From Bombus terrestris (lineage: Eukaryota > Arthropoda > Insecta > Hymenoptera > Apidae): a stretch of 64,000 bases of DNA. Positions within the stretch are counted from its first letter, which is position 1; every line of letters begins with the position of its first letter. A program made the position numbers and the translations under genes. Under the pieces are notes generated by a model. That model was given only the letters and a program-made list of their open reading frames with translations. It was not told the origin of the DNA and ran no database searches. This document shows, piece after piece, positions 24,561 to 37,318 of the stretch. The DNA lies in NCBI RefSeq assembly GCF_910591885.1, contig NC_063269.1, positions 7,006,001-7,070,000 on the forward strand, in the 5' to 3' direction.

Positions 24561-26580
24561 TATTTTGATATTAACGTAATAGTTGTTTCTCAGATAGGGC
24601 TGCTGTGCGATAATTAGGTACTCGTTAATTTGGTCGTAATACTCTGAACGATGATCATTATAATTATTAAACGATCCCTTTTCACTACTGCATTTCAATA
24701 TTTGCATTTTATGCTTGAATAATTAAGTTAGGAAACTTTGCTATGATTAAGTGTGTGTTGAGACGACTGTCTGTTCGTGCAGACATTTTATAAAGAAATA
24801 AATAATTAATGAATAACGAAAGTTAATAGTTGGAGAGTTAATAAGTTAGAATAAATTATATTATAAGTAAAAGTGAGAAGTTGTGTAGTAAATTATATAC
24901 GTAACGGCGACTGATCATTTAAAAGAAAAATTAGGCGGAGTTTTGTTTCCTTGGAAATTCCATCGTAAAATTTATTACATCTATAATAGCTAGCTTCCTT
25001 ATGCTATTTAATCTAAAACAGAAGAAATCCATAGTTTCTTTCAGCAGTAATTTCGAAGAAAATGGTTTATAACATTTTACCTAGTTCGTTGTGTGACTTG
25101 CTACGTGGCCAAAGGCTAAGCGAGCAATCACTTTGTCGCAACATTTTCATTATTTTATTATCAAGATTTTAGAAACAACAATCCGATCGATCTAGATTAA
25201 ATTAATTCATCGTTGAACGCACGAAATTCAATCTTTTTTATCGCAGAAATTAGATCTGATGAAAAAGATTGACCTACAAGAAGTCTCATTTGCTTGGTTA
25301 AGAAGCTAATTTACAATTCAAATGTATTAATCCCAGCGTCCCTGCCGGACCGTTTGTAATCCAATACCTTTACGACATAAATCAAGGAACATATGAACGA
25401 AAATCAATGTGTTCACGATCCAAATTCCTACACGTGGCTATTTCGAAATATTTTAGAAGATGGAGGATCCGAGAACGAGATGAGGCGTTGCAGATTACAT
25501 TTTTAAGAAGTTCTCTAGCACGCCCGAGCCTCTGGGATGATTATACGTTGACCAAGGCTGGGCTGATTACTGTGATTAATATCGCGTTAAAACAGCGGTG
25601 GCGATTATGTCGGTCGCGAACGGTTTCACCTCTAACGAGCATCATTTGTGACTCCCAGTACCGACAACACCAGCAACAAGAATAAATTGCTCGATGTATA
25701 TACGTATTGTATGCATACGCGATCGCGCAGCCTAATCGAAAAGGGAAAAGCAAAAACAAGTAGCAGCTACGGCTACACCCCCGCTCGTAAGCATTGGAAC
25801 ACTCGCGAAAATTTAAGAAAAGCTGAGAAATTATTAGGAGAAAATATTATTCATATTAGCATATTATGCGTATAAACTTGGTCGTATAAACCATTCGGAT
25901 ATTACGTGTTTACTGAACATTGCAACTTCTCGAGAGAATTCTCGAGAGAATTAATATCAATGTGCCTGTTAGAAAGGTCAGGCATTCTCATACGTTCACA
26001 CTCAGCTGTGCACTTCTCGTTACGAACGTACCGATGTTATCACCAGATTGTCAAATTTAACAAACCAATTCACTGGAAGCATAAACTTCTTCCGCGACTC
26101 TATATCTTCTTTTATATCAAACGTAGAGAAAGTTCTCCGAAACGGATTAGGTATTTAGATAATTATTATATTGGCATTAATTTTGTACCTTGCGACATTT
26201 CGCTTATGTATGAAAAAGGGGTTAACCTGCTCCCCTGTTCACGATAAAATAGAATATTTATATTTCTAAAAGGAATTTGAAGAATTAAAATTCCACAGAC
26301 ATAAAATTCCACCAATTACGTGACTTTTAATTCTATCAATGACAAGGAGACAGCAGGCTATTCTTTCTTACAGAAGATCCATAAGATATTAGTATAATAT
26401 TAAGCCTACTATTTTTATGATTTTATGCAAATATAACAGGTGTATGTAATTTTTGTAACGACACATGTCACATTTTTGTACTTCCTCTCCCTCAATAAAA
26501 ACGAATGTGAATAAATCGTGTAATTTACCAAAGAAGTTCGTAGAGCCAACGATTTCTACCATAGTATTTTCCATTTAAGA
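24561..26580. other. Mostly AT-rich non-coding stretch
   Basis: Holds a perfect 12-bp duplication TCTCGAGAGAAT at 25928-25951. A 113-codon plus frame (25906-26247) and a 92-codon frame (25407-25685) have no recognisable features and are probably chance. Confidence 0.5.
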
Positions 26581-27420
26581 AATATACGTAGACTTTTCTG
26601 ACCGACTGTAGTTAACGGAAAAGTTGTTTGCCCCAGAATATCCGACCCTCCCACTTTCTCGATTGCGTCGCGTCCTTATTACCAAGGGAATCTAAGAAGG
26701 GCCGCGTTGCTCGTTAAAGCGTTTTTCGCCAGCGCCGTTCGCAATTTGCTATGGGACCCGCTTCCCAGGTATAGCCGTTGCTCGCTGCATGCGAAATTCC
26801 AAGAAAGGGACCAGAAAGTAACCATTGCCCTTCTCTATCTAGCCATCCTATCTGTCTATCTCCGTTTGCTCTGCTTCGCGTAATCGGCGTCGCCTCCACC
26901 TTCTCTTTTTCCCAGAGTTGACGTTCTTCTCCAACCTCCTTTCCCCAGAGCTCTCTTTTCAGCCGAGCCGCCGCCGCCACGCGGTTCGTAGGGAACATAA
27001 ATTCGTAGAGGATCGGGCACAATCCGAGAAACAAGCCTAACGAACAGGGAAAAAGCGACTTTACGATTTTTCGGAAGGGACAAGGAACCTCTCTTCAGCG
27101 CCCACTACACGACCCCTTAATGGCGGCGTAATGTAAGGCGGCCGCTTGAGTTTTGCTCGCCGAAAGCCGAAGAGGCGACGCGAGGGGAATAAATCGTTTG
27201 GAATACAGGCTTGTTTGAATAATGAAACGCGCTTTTCTCACGGGATCACGCGGCGGCTGGGGTAGCCCGGCATTGTCTTTCCTTTCCTACCTTTGAAACA
27301 AGCAACGTTGCTACGGAGTTAGGTTTACGCGTTGGTGGTTGTGATGAGATTGAGAGGGGTATTTTAATCCTGCGGCGCGCTTTAACAGAAGGCTATATAG
27401 AAGTTGACCAGACGATTTAC
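26581..27420. promoter_or_regulatory. GC/CpG island ~0.9 kb upstream (in sequence) of the laminin exon donor
   Basis: The most extended GC-rich block in the intron, with GGCGGCGTAATG, GCGGCCGC, CACGCGGCGGCTGG and CCGCCGCCGCC-like runs. Minus-strand frames are Arg/Glu-rich and unstructured. Could be an intronic enhancer or an alternative promoter; no initiator motif is clear. Confidence 0.3.
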
Positions 27421-28281
27421 ACGTTGTAGGTAACTGAAGGAACTGTTTCGATGGCCGCTTTTTCTTTTTTTGTCAACGCGATTTAAATCTCAATTTCGCT
27501 GCTGTTGCAATCGTGTACCGAACTTCAAATCGCAACTTGTATGAATATTAAATTTCAATTAAAAGAGAAAATATTGCTACGCAATCACATCCAGACACGT
27601 TTTGATATACAAGTTGTACTGTAACACGTGGGACCCACTTTAGGAGTGAACAGCAAGCACGCAAACAATGAAAAAGGTTCATAGGAACACGTGTCCTAAC
27701 CTTGTTCCACAGTTACAGCCGTTCTTGAGCTTCGGTAATCCGCGACTGCTTACCTGTGTAAAAGGTACTCGAAATGATCGGTCTGTATGCAAGTTTGCAA
27801 TCGTCGTATCAAAGAATTTCGCGATTTTTAAAAAATTGCATGTGTGTGTCGTATAATACGGAGCGAGGACATGTCGAACAACTTCTACGAAGGTAAGCAG
27901 TTGCAGATTATCGGAATACAAAGTGGCTATAAATTTGAGGCAACGTCAAATAGAACGCATGTTCGTACGAACCTTATCCATTGCTTTTATGCCTCCTGTC
28001 CACACCTGAACATGCTATGACAAACTATCTTTCAAACGTTTCAAAGACAAAATAAAAGATGATAACAAAATTTTTCAAAGATACAAACAAACGGATATTG
28101 TAATGTTAATAAACAAAGAACTAGTGTTCAGATTTCTAGAAAACTGATGACCAATTCGCCACGAGGATTACTTTGAATTAAAAACTTCAATGGCGATCGG
28201 TTTGAACATAGAAAATTCATAAAAATGCCTTACGAAACTATAGAACAAAAATCACTGTTTATCATCTTAAAGCCATCTTAC

Positions 28282-28589
28282 CTGTTTAAGATCCAAAACT
28301 ATCGTCACGTATTCGTAGTGTTCTCCTCTGGCAAGGGTTGGACTCTGCCACCACTTTCCGGGACTCGAGTCCAGTATGTTGCTAATATTATGTTTCTTGC
28401 CTGGATCCGGACTCCTGGCATCGCAAACCGCGCATCTCGACGATTCGGAAGGTTTGCAAAATGTTTCTGGCCCTTCTTCACCGCAAGTTGCGTTGACGAA
28501 GATGTCCGCCTTTGCGGCCACATTGAATGTCGATGGGAAAAGGCCGCTATTTTTTAGGCTCTTATTTATTCCATACAGCGCGGATTGTC
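28282..28589 (-). CDS. wb: Laminin alpha chain (wing blister-like), internal exon starting the LN domain
   Basis: Seen: after the acceptor (T-rich tract, then CTAG) two bases complete a split codon and 102 open codons follow, ending at CAG|GTAAGA, a strong phase-0 donor. The translation has the laminin N-terminal (domain VI) hallmarks in order: GLFPSTFNVA at codons 15-24, VNATCGEEGPETFC at 31-44, a CxxC pair at 52/55, SPDPGKKH at 59-66, WWQSPTLARG at 79-88 and YEYVTIVLDLKQ at 91-102. NAT (32) and NIS (67) are N-glycosylation sequons. Known: LN domains drive laminin network polymerisation in basement membranes. The YEYVTIxLDLKQ ending resembles the alpha-1/2 class rather than alpha-3/5, beta or gamma chains, hence wing blister. 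The segment between Cys44 and Cys52 (7 residues) is shorter than the ~15 I expect in vertebrate alpha-1/2 chains. The signal-peptide exon and the exon completing the LN domain were not found. Laminin alpha is near certain; the wb assignment is likely. Confidence 0.96.
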
Positions 28590-28623
28590 CTAGAAATTAA
28601 ATAATAAATAAAATAAAATAAAT
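28590..28623 (-). other. 3' splice acceptor tract of the laminin exon
   Basis: Read on the minus strand this is a long T-rich run ending in TTTCTAG directly before the first exon base at 28589. It has the polypyrimidine tract plus AG expected of an intron end. The reading frame of the laminin homology starts right after it, two bases into a codon, so the upstream exon must end in phase 1. It is what decides the exon start. Confidence 0.85.
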
Positions 28624-28629
28624 TGCGAA

Positions 28630-30360
28630 ATCTCGAACTGATAAACATATGATAAACTTGAAATTTAAAGTCAACAAGCAAAATATAGTGTACTAAGCGA
28701 TCTATTATTATCAGCACAATTACTACGATTGAGAGAACACGTAGTTAAATTCTTCGTGAAAGAAATAAGGTAAATGTTGGGAACAAGAAATTTTTGCGTT
28801 TGTTATTTGAGATAAATTATTTTGAAGATTTGCTCAACGTATGCAAGTTGCATTTGTAATTTATATTACTTGTACGGTGCTAACTTATACGATAAATTTT
28901 ACTCGTATGCCATGCCATGATTACCCTGTCACTAACAAATTCTTCGCAACATTATCGACAATCATTAATTAATCGATCCTAAGTATATTCCTCACGATGA
29001 ATGCAGCTTCCAATCACCTGTAGCATTAAACGTGAAATTTCACGCAGAGGAAGAGAAACTTGCTACACGAATGACATTTGAAGAAATTCCTCGATATCGA
29101 GGATACAAGCGGACCATCTATCTCGTAATTTCCTTAGGATATGTGGTATAGTGGATGCTGTAGGTATATAGTGACAGGTTATGACAGAGCTCACAGCACG
29201 GAACCAGTTGCACACGAGCGAACAAGTTACCGCGGAGAGATGCAGCGTCCCGAGTGACAACGTGCATCGGTGAACAGGTTCCTGACTATCCTGGACGCCT
29301 GAACAGGTTAAACGCGCGTAAATAATAATCGACACGCGAGCTTGTACCGTGTCAAAGCAACGTGACGAGCGATCGTCGCCTTGAACGACCAAAGACGAAA
29401 CGAAAGCTATTCTACGTGGGACCCATGGCGCAATCGACGAAAGAAGTATATGTCATAAAGGCGATTAGGCATCAAAGCGTACACGTACGAACGTCTAGAT
29501 AAAACCCGAGAGGATAAGGATCCTAAAATTCTGTCAGAACTGTCAGGTCTCTTGGTTTTGTTTCAGTTTCTACGTTTCTAATTGACAATCGTAGAACGTT
29601 GTATGATACCCTGGTTATCATTATACACATCTTGGGTGTCCCTCGGTGTTCTTCGAATGGCTTATGCGTAAGTATATACGTGACGCTTTGACTTATTTTA
29701 TTTTATCCTACTTTTCACTTTGACATGTTTTTCGTTTATATTGGATAGTAACTTGCGAGTAAATTTTATTTGAAATAAAGATAAAAAATAACAAATTGAA
29801 AGAAAGGGTCGCTTTCATTTTAAGAATAGCACAAGGACAGTTTATCTTGTGCTAGGTTCAAATAAATAATTTTTAAAGAATTCTGAATTTTAAATATTTT
29901 GCATTCATTTTATTTCAGGGTCCGTTTGCAAATAAACTACGTTTTATCATGCTATGATAGGATGCTATCCGAATCACGCAATCTTATTTCTAGCTTTGTA
30001 TTCTTTGATATTTAGAGTATTATTGGATCAAAATTGAAAATACCTTAGAAACTATGATAAGTAATTTATTATATTTCTTTTTTTTACGTTTATAACCAAT
30101 ATTGTCGCATATTGTAGTTCAACACTAGACAACAAACTCGTTTTTCATACAGAAAGGAATAGAAAGATGCTTTATTATGTCTGAAGAAATTTAATCTAGG
30201 ATCTACATTTTCACTTACGAATAGTATTAATTTATTGCCTCTTATTGTAACTTTTATATACACTATAGCTGAGATTCTCTTTGTGCAGAGAAATTGTCCG
30301 ACGCGATCGATCTTCAAACAGCGACAGCCGTTTAATTTAAAGCCAACACCCACGAGTGAA
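28630..30360. other. Intron sequence beside the laminin exon
   Basis: AT-rich with a GC-raised part at about 29060-29420. Includes the perfect palindrome CGTGAAATTTCACG (29031-29044). The 109-codon minus frame at 29063-29392 has no signal peptide and no laminin similarity, so it is not the missing first coding exon. Confidence 0.5.
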
Positions 30361-32420
30361 GTTATTGCTTTCTCGACTTAGCAGCGACTATTCTATGATA
30401 TCAGATGAGAGAGAGCGAATTTTTGCGATTGCTGGTTAATGATTCTGCCGAGTGTAAATTATGCAGCGCGCAGTGCGCGCGCCGTGTATCGACCCGATCG
30501 AACGACGAGAAGGAATCGGAGAGTGAAACGAGTCGCTTTGAAATGCAAATGTGCCGTTTCACGTGTTACCCGCTGGAGAATATACGAATCGCGCGCGAAA
30601 GCTTCACGCATCTTTTGTAATTCGCGAATTACGGAAGGTACGTGCGATGTAGAAAATGAAAAATACCGAAGATTCGTATCTTTGCGAAAGGATGTCATGG
30701 ATATGTAATTATTAGATATTCATGTGTTTATGGAGAATTTGAATGTTTCTATTTCAATTTCATACTAAGATACTTTCTCTTCATAGACAAAAAATATCAG
30801 AAAATCAAGAAAAACTTATGTTTTTTCCTTACAGTCTTCATATGAGACATCCAAAACTAACCCGCGACATCTACAATTGTTAAATTACCGATAAATACGT
30901 CCTTTTAAATTGCCATTGCTTTTTAATTACTCTCCCAACAAATAGCAGATCAAAGGAACTTCATGTGAAAGTCTCTGCGATAGAAATTAAGTCTGAAACG
31001 TTTTCTCCTGTCTGAAAGACGTCGCGTTATTTAGCAAAATCTAACGAGTAAATCTCTTTCTGCTCACATTATCGTCGCCGATAACTACACAGACGCAGTT
31101 GATGCGATTTTAAAACTTATACACACGGAAAGAGAGATATCCAAAGCAAAGTGCCAGCATACTCTTTATAGTATTTAGCGACTTAAAGAAATTTTGATTG
31201 TTATTTAGATTTCATTTTCTCATTAATGCAGGCTGTTAAGCAATACGTGATTACAACGTAGCTTACAATTTCTTTTAACATCTACTTCTTCCCTTCATAC
31301 AATATTTATTCTCTCTTCATACGAACAATGACCTAAATTATACCGAAATAAAAACTTAATCTAATACTTTAAAGTTCCACTACTTTTAAAACAGACTACG
31401 TGCAATGAAAAAAGAGAGTGTGTGTTAAAACCACTTCAGCAATATCCTCCCTTCTAGCTGCGCTCTTCTCGAGCAAATGTCACGTATCTCGATCAATAAA
31501 ATTTCCTAATCGTTGCTTCGCGGACGCATTTTCTCACTAACAAGCAAGCGTAGTGCTGATTCACCGAGAACGACCACGCGAATCAACGATTTCGATCGGA
31601 GCTACGCTCGATTTCCTGGTCCCGTTGCCTCTTTTCCCGTGTCAACGGGAGTCACGCCTACGTTCGACGCTTCCCGCTTTCGTTCGATCTTATCTGAAAA
31701 GAACAGTCAGGTCAGTTTCTCCCTTCTCCCATAGAATTCTCAACCGCCGTCGTTACCACAAAGAAACAGGCCTATCGGGATGAAATCGTAGCTGGAGAAC
31801 GCAACCGCGATTCACGATAATCGATGAATGCCTCCGAGACAACGATGATCTCGCTCACGATCTCAGCGGTAGTTAGGCGTATGTTGCTTGATTCGCAACC
31901 GTTATCGAAATCTCGTGCTCGCTTCCGACGCGTCATTTATCGAACGTCCGGTATTAATCACGCTCATTGAATGAATCTTTTTGCTTTCGACTACACCGAT
32001 AAATTGTAACAGGGTAGAGTTACGATGACTTTGCCGTACTAATGCGATATTCGTACTGGAGCGTACTGGAATATTCGATATTTGTAATTTTCGATATTTA
32101 TCCCTATCGAATCAAGTGTGGCATTTTTGATCGAATCTTATTTTTCTGTTAAAAAATTTCTTAAATTTCTGGAGGATGCGAAGGAGCCGTTATCGATATG
32201 ATTTTTCATTTGTATGTATGAGATATTTGTATATGTCAATCGCAACGTTCGTATGAAGGGAATGAGAGATTTCGTTTTGATTGAATTATTTTTACAGAAA
32301 ATTATTTCTATAGAATATCTTATAATATTTAATACGTAGCAATGTGCCGTAATAATACAATAAGAAACGTATTTTCTATTCTACTTTTGTCTTAAGACCG
32401 GGACATTGAACACGATCGGA
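30361..32420. other. Alternating GC patches and AT-rich DNA
   Basis: CpG-rich patches at about 30400-30640 (GCAGCGCGCAGTGCGCGCGC) and 31440-32000. Frames here are Arg/Ser-rich and lack domains. No promoter elements can be argued with confidence. Confidence 0.45.
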
Positions 32421-32547
32421 ACGCTGTTTGTTACGTGACGTCCGTTGTAGAAATATATTGTTGTATATTGGAGCTCAGCCCACACGCTAAGAACGTGTGT
32501 CGACAATATACATATTTCTACAACGGACGTCACGCAACGGACGGCGT
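32421..32547. mobile_element. Compact near-perfect hairpin element (MITE-like)
   Basis: The left arm 32421-32470 and right arm 32504-32547 are reverse complements over 44 positions with four mismatches, all transitions. The left arm carries one extra 6-base insertion. The core CGTGACGTCCGTTGTAGAA is identical in both arms. The loop contains a further small hairpin (CACACG at 32481, CGTGTG at 32494). There is no frame inside. It could be a very short foldback MITE, a solo inverted duplication, or the stem of a structured RNA. I see no clear target duplication. Confidence 0.7.
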
Positions 32548-33060
32548 CTCAAATCTCGCGTGGCTCTGGCCTAAATTAGACGGAATTTTCCGCTAAACCT
32601 AATAGCTTTGTCGAATTGAGACTCGCTTCTACACGAACGACTTGCGAGCGGACCGTGCGCGTGTACAAAAGCTCAGGAAAAGAAACAAATCCGTGGTAGC
32701 GGCATTGTGTTGTGTCTTGCCGGTGAACAGGCCTGTTTTACTCCCTTTCTCCTGGTGAGCCCGTGCGCCAGGGACTTAAGCCCGCCACGAGTGACTGATG
32801 ACGACAGAAATAACCCTGTTCCATCTTTCCGGCGGCGCACGTGTCCACGTTCGTGAGCAAACCTACGCAACTACGGCGACCAACACGAAGGAAACAGAAG
32901 GAGACGAGCATCCATTGGCCAGACCGCGTGATTTGCATGCGAGTCCGGAAGACGCGGAGAGGAAGATGCCGATGGATGGCCGAAACACTTGGTGAAGAAA
33001 TGGATCATGGGAGATTCTGTTCAAGGGTAGGTTCAACGAATCGTTAAAGACGAGTAAGAT
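32548..33060. other. GC-rich patch, no gene recognised
   Basis: Several short frames on both strands. A minus-strand ATG near 32903 (MLVSFCFLRVG) was considered as a signal peptide but the hydrophobic core is too short and the following donor poor. Confidence 0.4.
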
Positions 33061-36000
33061 TTTAGTTCTTCGTACGGTGAAACTGCATTTATCCGACATC
33101 GGGTTACTCTCCACCAATTTGATAATGGAAAACGGAATTTACGAGCGGAGATTTTTATAATATAACGAAGATTATGCTTATTAAGGTGAAAAATGGTGAG
33201 AATAAGATGTAGATGATATCATATCCTATATAACCGTAGCAAGTATCATAAACTGCCAAGTATATTGGATTTTCTCTGATTCATTACGCAGTTACGTATA
33301 CGAAAGCTATAATCGGATTTGTTCGACGTGAACATAATTCATAATAGAAACTAATGTGGACGCAGTGTGAAAACAAGTTTTACAGTGCGTTTGAAACCGG
33401 CTGAACAATCTTTTACAAGGTACATGGCGTTCATGAAACACTGATTGATTCCAAATTTTACTGATTTAATCAAACAATATATCGCAAATAACTTTTGTAC
33501 GTTTTATGATTCTTTTACGATTTTTTGATGAATTATAATGTAAAATATTATATTCGACCCACGTCTATCGTATAGATTATTTTTCTATTACTACATGCAT
33601 TTGGTTTTCATATTTTGCATATATAACTTTAATGTATACTTAATTATATTTTTAATTTCTCTACAACTATGAAAGAACTGTGTTATTCGTGGACACTCTG
33701 TATATGTCTGCAACGTTGTGGGTCGTATGATGAGTAGATTAAGCAGCGATTGAACTTGTTCAACAGGTTGCTACAAACTAGGAACTTACATACTATCAAG
33801 TAACATTAATATACACTTCATTAAATAATAGAGAACATCAATAAGAAACATAACTAAATCTTGTATACTTTATCGTATTTTCTGGTTTCGGAACAATTTC
33901 TTTATAACTCAATTATTTTTAATGGTGAAGGTGAAAAAGATCGTAATATATTAAACGCAAAATTTCACGCATCATTTAACGGAAAAAGCGAAGATGAAGT
34001 AACACATGTAGTCGAAAAACGATGCCACTAAATTATGCCACGAGAGACTGTAAATTTATGTGGACCAGAAAATTAGCCTATTTTCATCGAAAACAGCAAC
34101 CTGATGACATCAAACCTCGCGTTCCCTGTACCATGAATTACCGCGGAACACGGTGAACTGAATCATCAAAAATACTAATGGCACTAAAATATACCGGCGC
34201 ACGGGCGTAGAGTAGGAGATCGAGGATACTATGACTCACGTTTACGGTTCGTTTAGCTGGTTACGAGCTCATTGTCCTATGCTAAATTGTTCTATTCACG
34301 ATCAAACCGATCGCGTATAGCCAACAAGACGAAGAAAAATCCCAGGGGTAGTTGTATGTGCTACGGCTGTATTACGCTTGAAATCGAGCGAGGTTGACAT
34401 TCGGGAAATCATATCCCAGTAGCAAAGAAGAAAGTGCATAATAAAAAGTTAATAACATAAAATGCATCTTTTCTATGCAATCGTAATTTCCTATTCTATC
34501 GTTTCTTTAAAAATGTATCTAACCTTTATTAAATATAATTATTTAAACAAAATCTAAAGATTCCAGTACTCTGTATAACTATTTCCAATATACGTGTACC
34601 TAATTCTCCAGATACGAGAAAGTTCAACAAAGAAAAGAGGATACTATCGGACGGCGAAGGTCGCGGAACGGTTAAAAATATCAAGAGGACGCTTCACTAT
34701 TTTTCAAGAATACTCCGCCTGTCACACGACTCTGTCGCGCGATTTATGGCCCGCTAAACGAGCAAAGCCGAAAGCGAAAAGGAATCTTCTCAAATCTCAC
34801 CAACCTCTCGTTTTCGGACAATCCTCTTGAACAAAAAAAGGGGAAAGCTCGAGAGATGGGTCATCTTCGAAGGGTCTATCAAGGGGGAAGCCAGATTTTC
34901 GTGTTTACGATAACGCGTTTACAAAATATCCTGCAGAGGTTTGGCCCATATGACGATGGGCCACGAATGGTCTCGCACGGTGGTCCTTATGACTAATGGT
35001 CCCGGTGCCTGTGGCTTGTTTCATTCGTGTTCTACCGTTCGGTCTCCTCCACGGAAGGGGAACCATGAAGAATCGAAAGAAAAATAAAATCTCGAGCCAC
35101 TGACCGATACACGTTCGAAGCTCCTGCATCTCTGACGTAATCTCTCGCACCGACCAAACCTTAGGATCTGAACCCTGGGTCGTTCTAATAAGTTAGCTTA
35201 GAGATGTGGATCAGGAAACGAGGATGCTGAGGGACTCGCTGTTTGTGTATTAACTTATCGTACCTAGAGCCAGGGGCTACGACCGTTATCACGTCATGTG
35301 CGTTGGGACGACGGTCTAGTCCCGGTTACCAGGAATGATGAATGTATGGATGTTATCGCGTTTCCGCTCTTTCGCTCTCTTCTTTTGGCTGTCGCGATAA
35401 GGGAAAACTTTGCAATATGGAACTGTCTTCTTGCCAGGTAGAGGAAGGAGAAATTTCGTTCTCTTACAAACTCTTGTAAAACAATTTATCGACACTTTTT
35501 GGTACTCGATAGTCTCTTGTAAGAAGAGAATCGTGAATGAGCAGGTGGACAGAATAGTGGCATATTGCAGTGTCTCGTGCCGCCTTATATTTCCGAACTT
35601 TATTATTATTATTGTTATTGTTATTATCACTTATACGTAAATATATCAGTGTAACAAATTATTATTTGTTTTTCATTGACACCTCTTTAAGATTAAAGTA
35701 CCTAACTAACTTATGAGAGAGTAGGTATTTTTTGGACGAGTTTAAAAATTGTATTGATTGAAGTTAGAATACAATCAAGTGCGAAAAGGAAACATAAACA
35801 TTTCGTAACTTCTCTTCAACCGGATCGCGGATCAATGAACGAATAAATCAATAGAGAGAGTTCTATTATTCGATGATAGAGCCGGTCAACGAAAGAAAGA
35901 AGAACGATATGAAAGACAATGTTGCAATCGTAATCGTTGGTAAATATTGCAATAAATCACAGGTAATAAAACACTATCCTCTCTGGAATAACATGCTGCC

Positions 36001-36489
36001 GCATAAGGATATGCACAGTGAGCCGAGACAGAGCGATACTTTATTGTTTCGCTATGCCACACGTCATCCTCTCTAGCTACTGTAAAACCCACTCGCTTTT
36101 AGCTATCGCCGCTCCCATGCATTTATATGAATGAAAGTCACGAAAGTACGGCCGGGGATGTGCGTAAGTCAGCACGTGAACCCGTTTCGTCGGCTCGCGA
36201 TAATATCGCGACGTATAATACATACATAACCGAATCAATCGGCGCTTACGCGGCAAAAGAAGTAGTGAATAGAACCATAAACCTATTTCTAGCATGTTGT
36301 ACATCTAAAATGCTCGTGTACATTCTGCATATACGTTATAGCAAGTTCCTTTGATTTTAGAGACTTCTATATAACATTTTTAACTACTTGTTCGATTCTG
36401 ATAGTTATTTCTTTTTTCTTTTATTTATGAGTTTACTTTAAGATTAACACTAAAGCCCACAATAAAGCTATTATTTGCGATTTCGTACA
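33061..36489. other. Non-coding stretch with simple repeats
   Basis: AT-rich to about 34200, with a GGACACTCTGTATA box at 33690-33703 that looks like one end of a DNA transposon (no partner end found). A GC-richer part at 34600-35400 has no domain-bearing frame. (TTA)n/(TTG)n-type microsatellite at 35600-35628; palindrome CGCGATAATATCGCG at 36196-36210. Confidence 0.45.
35600..35628. repeat. TTATTATT/TTGTTA microsatellite
   Basis: Runs of TTA with TTG interruptions over about 29 bp. Confidence 0.85.
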
Positions 36490-36687
36490 TTATTGCGGTT
36501 TCACAAATAGCTTCAGAATGAGTTTCTGAGTCCATGGAGGAATGGAGAATGGTTTGCGTTCCTCTTTATTAGGAAGAAGAATGTTGAGTTCTTGAAAGTA
36601 CCTGTTGATACTAATGGAGATCAGTTTCGGGACTTTCTTCCTGTTAGCAAGGTTGGAGAAAGTGTTTAAACGCGAATCCTTCTTCAT
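36490..36687 (-). mobile_element. Non-LTR retrotransposon linker (RT to RNase H), remnant
   Basis: The minus-strand frame includes ISINRYFQELNILLPNKEE and a proline-rich SIPPWTQK segment. Known: the linker between reverse transcriptase and RNase H of Jockey-like elements in Hymenoptera commonly reads RxxxxLxxLNxxLP followed by a PPW box, so this looks like a fragment of that region. No RT catalytic motif or RNase H motif is seen on either side. It lies 2.8 kb from the plus-strand copy at 39.5 kb and in the opposite orientation, so it is a separate insertion. Confidence 0.5.
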
Positions 36688-37318
36688 TGGATTTATCTAT
36701 TTAGCTATTCACGATCAGCTGTATCGTAAGTCATAGATCCGACAGTTGATGTTTGAAACGGATTCTTCTCGCACACAGGTGGTAATCGTCACTGTAATTC
36801 ATACAGCTATGAAATAGGTATTAATCTTGAGAACTTTCAAATTAACGTCCCTTTTAAACGGCATAAAACAATACAACCAATCTCTGCAAGACAATCTCTG
36901 AACCCACCTCTAATTATCGAATCTGATTGCTAGTTTGGCATCCATCCTACTCGCAGAAATATCATCTATCATTTAATTTTCACATCTTCAATACCACGTG
37001 TCAGCTACGCGTAACATCATTTATCGTTCCAAGCTCCGTACTTCCTTGCCTCAAATAGACGTAGAGCAAAACGCAGCTATTAAAAAATACCATTAACAAC
37101 GATCTATTCTCTTTCTCGGTGGAACCTACGTACCGCCTCCGGTTGTTCGAGCCAAAATACATAAATAATTCGCCGTACGTTATTGCGATGTCGAGCTGGG
37201 TCTACCGCCTATTGCGAAACGTTTCATTCAGCAGTTAAAGCGACGTTCCAGTTCGTGCAGGCGTGTTCGCCCCGTGAATGAGCGGCGTCAATGAAAACGC
37301 AATCTCGTAAACGCGATT

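Larger units (their letters stand above)
1..28281 (-). other. Inferred large intron 3' of the laminin LN exon
   Basis: In laminin alpha chains the coding sequence after LDLKQ continues with a conserved block (an aromatic, QV, then a VKAANSPRP-like motif). I looked for a minus-strand exon encoding this between the donor at 28281 and the left edge and saw none. The stretch is therefore read as one intron of at least 28 kb running off the window. It contains the piggyBac-like MITE, the foldback element, one retrotransposon scrap and several GC islands listed separately. A missed short exon remains possible. Confidence 0.5.

Noticed and set aside
1..28281. Search for the laminin exon following LDLKQ
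   Set aside because: No minus-strand stretch encoding the expected VKAANSPRP-like block was seen.
32738..32938. Candidate signal-peptide exon on the minus strand (MLVSFCFLRVG)
   Set aside because: Hydrophobic core too short and the only phase-1 donor after it (GTTTGC) is poor.
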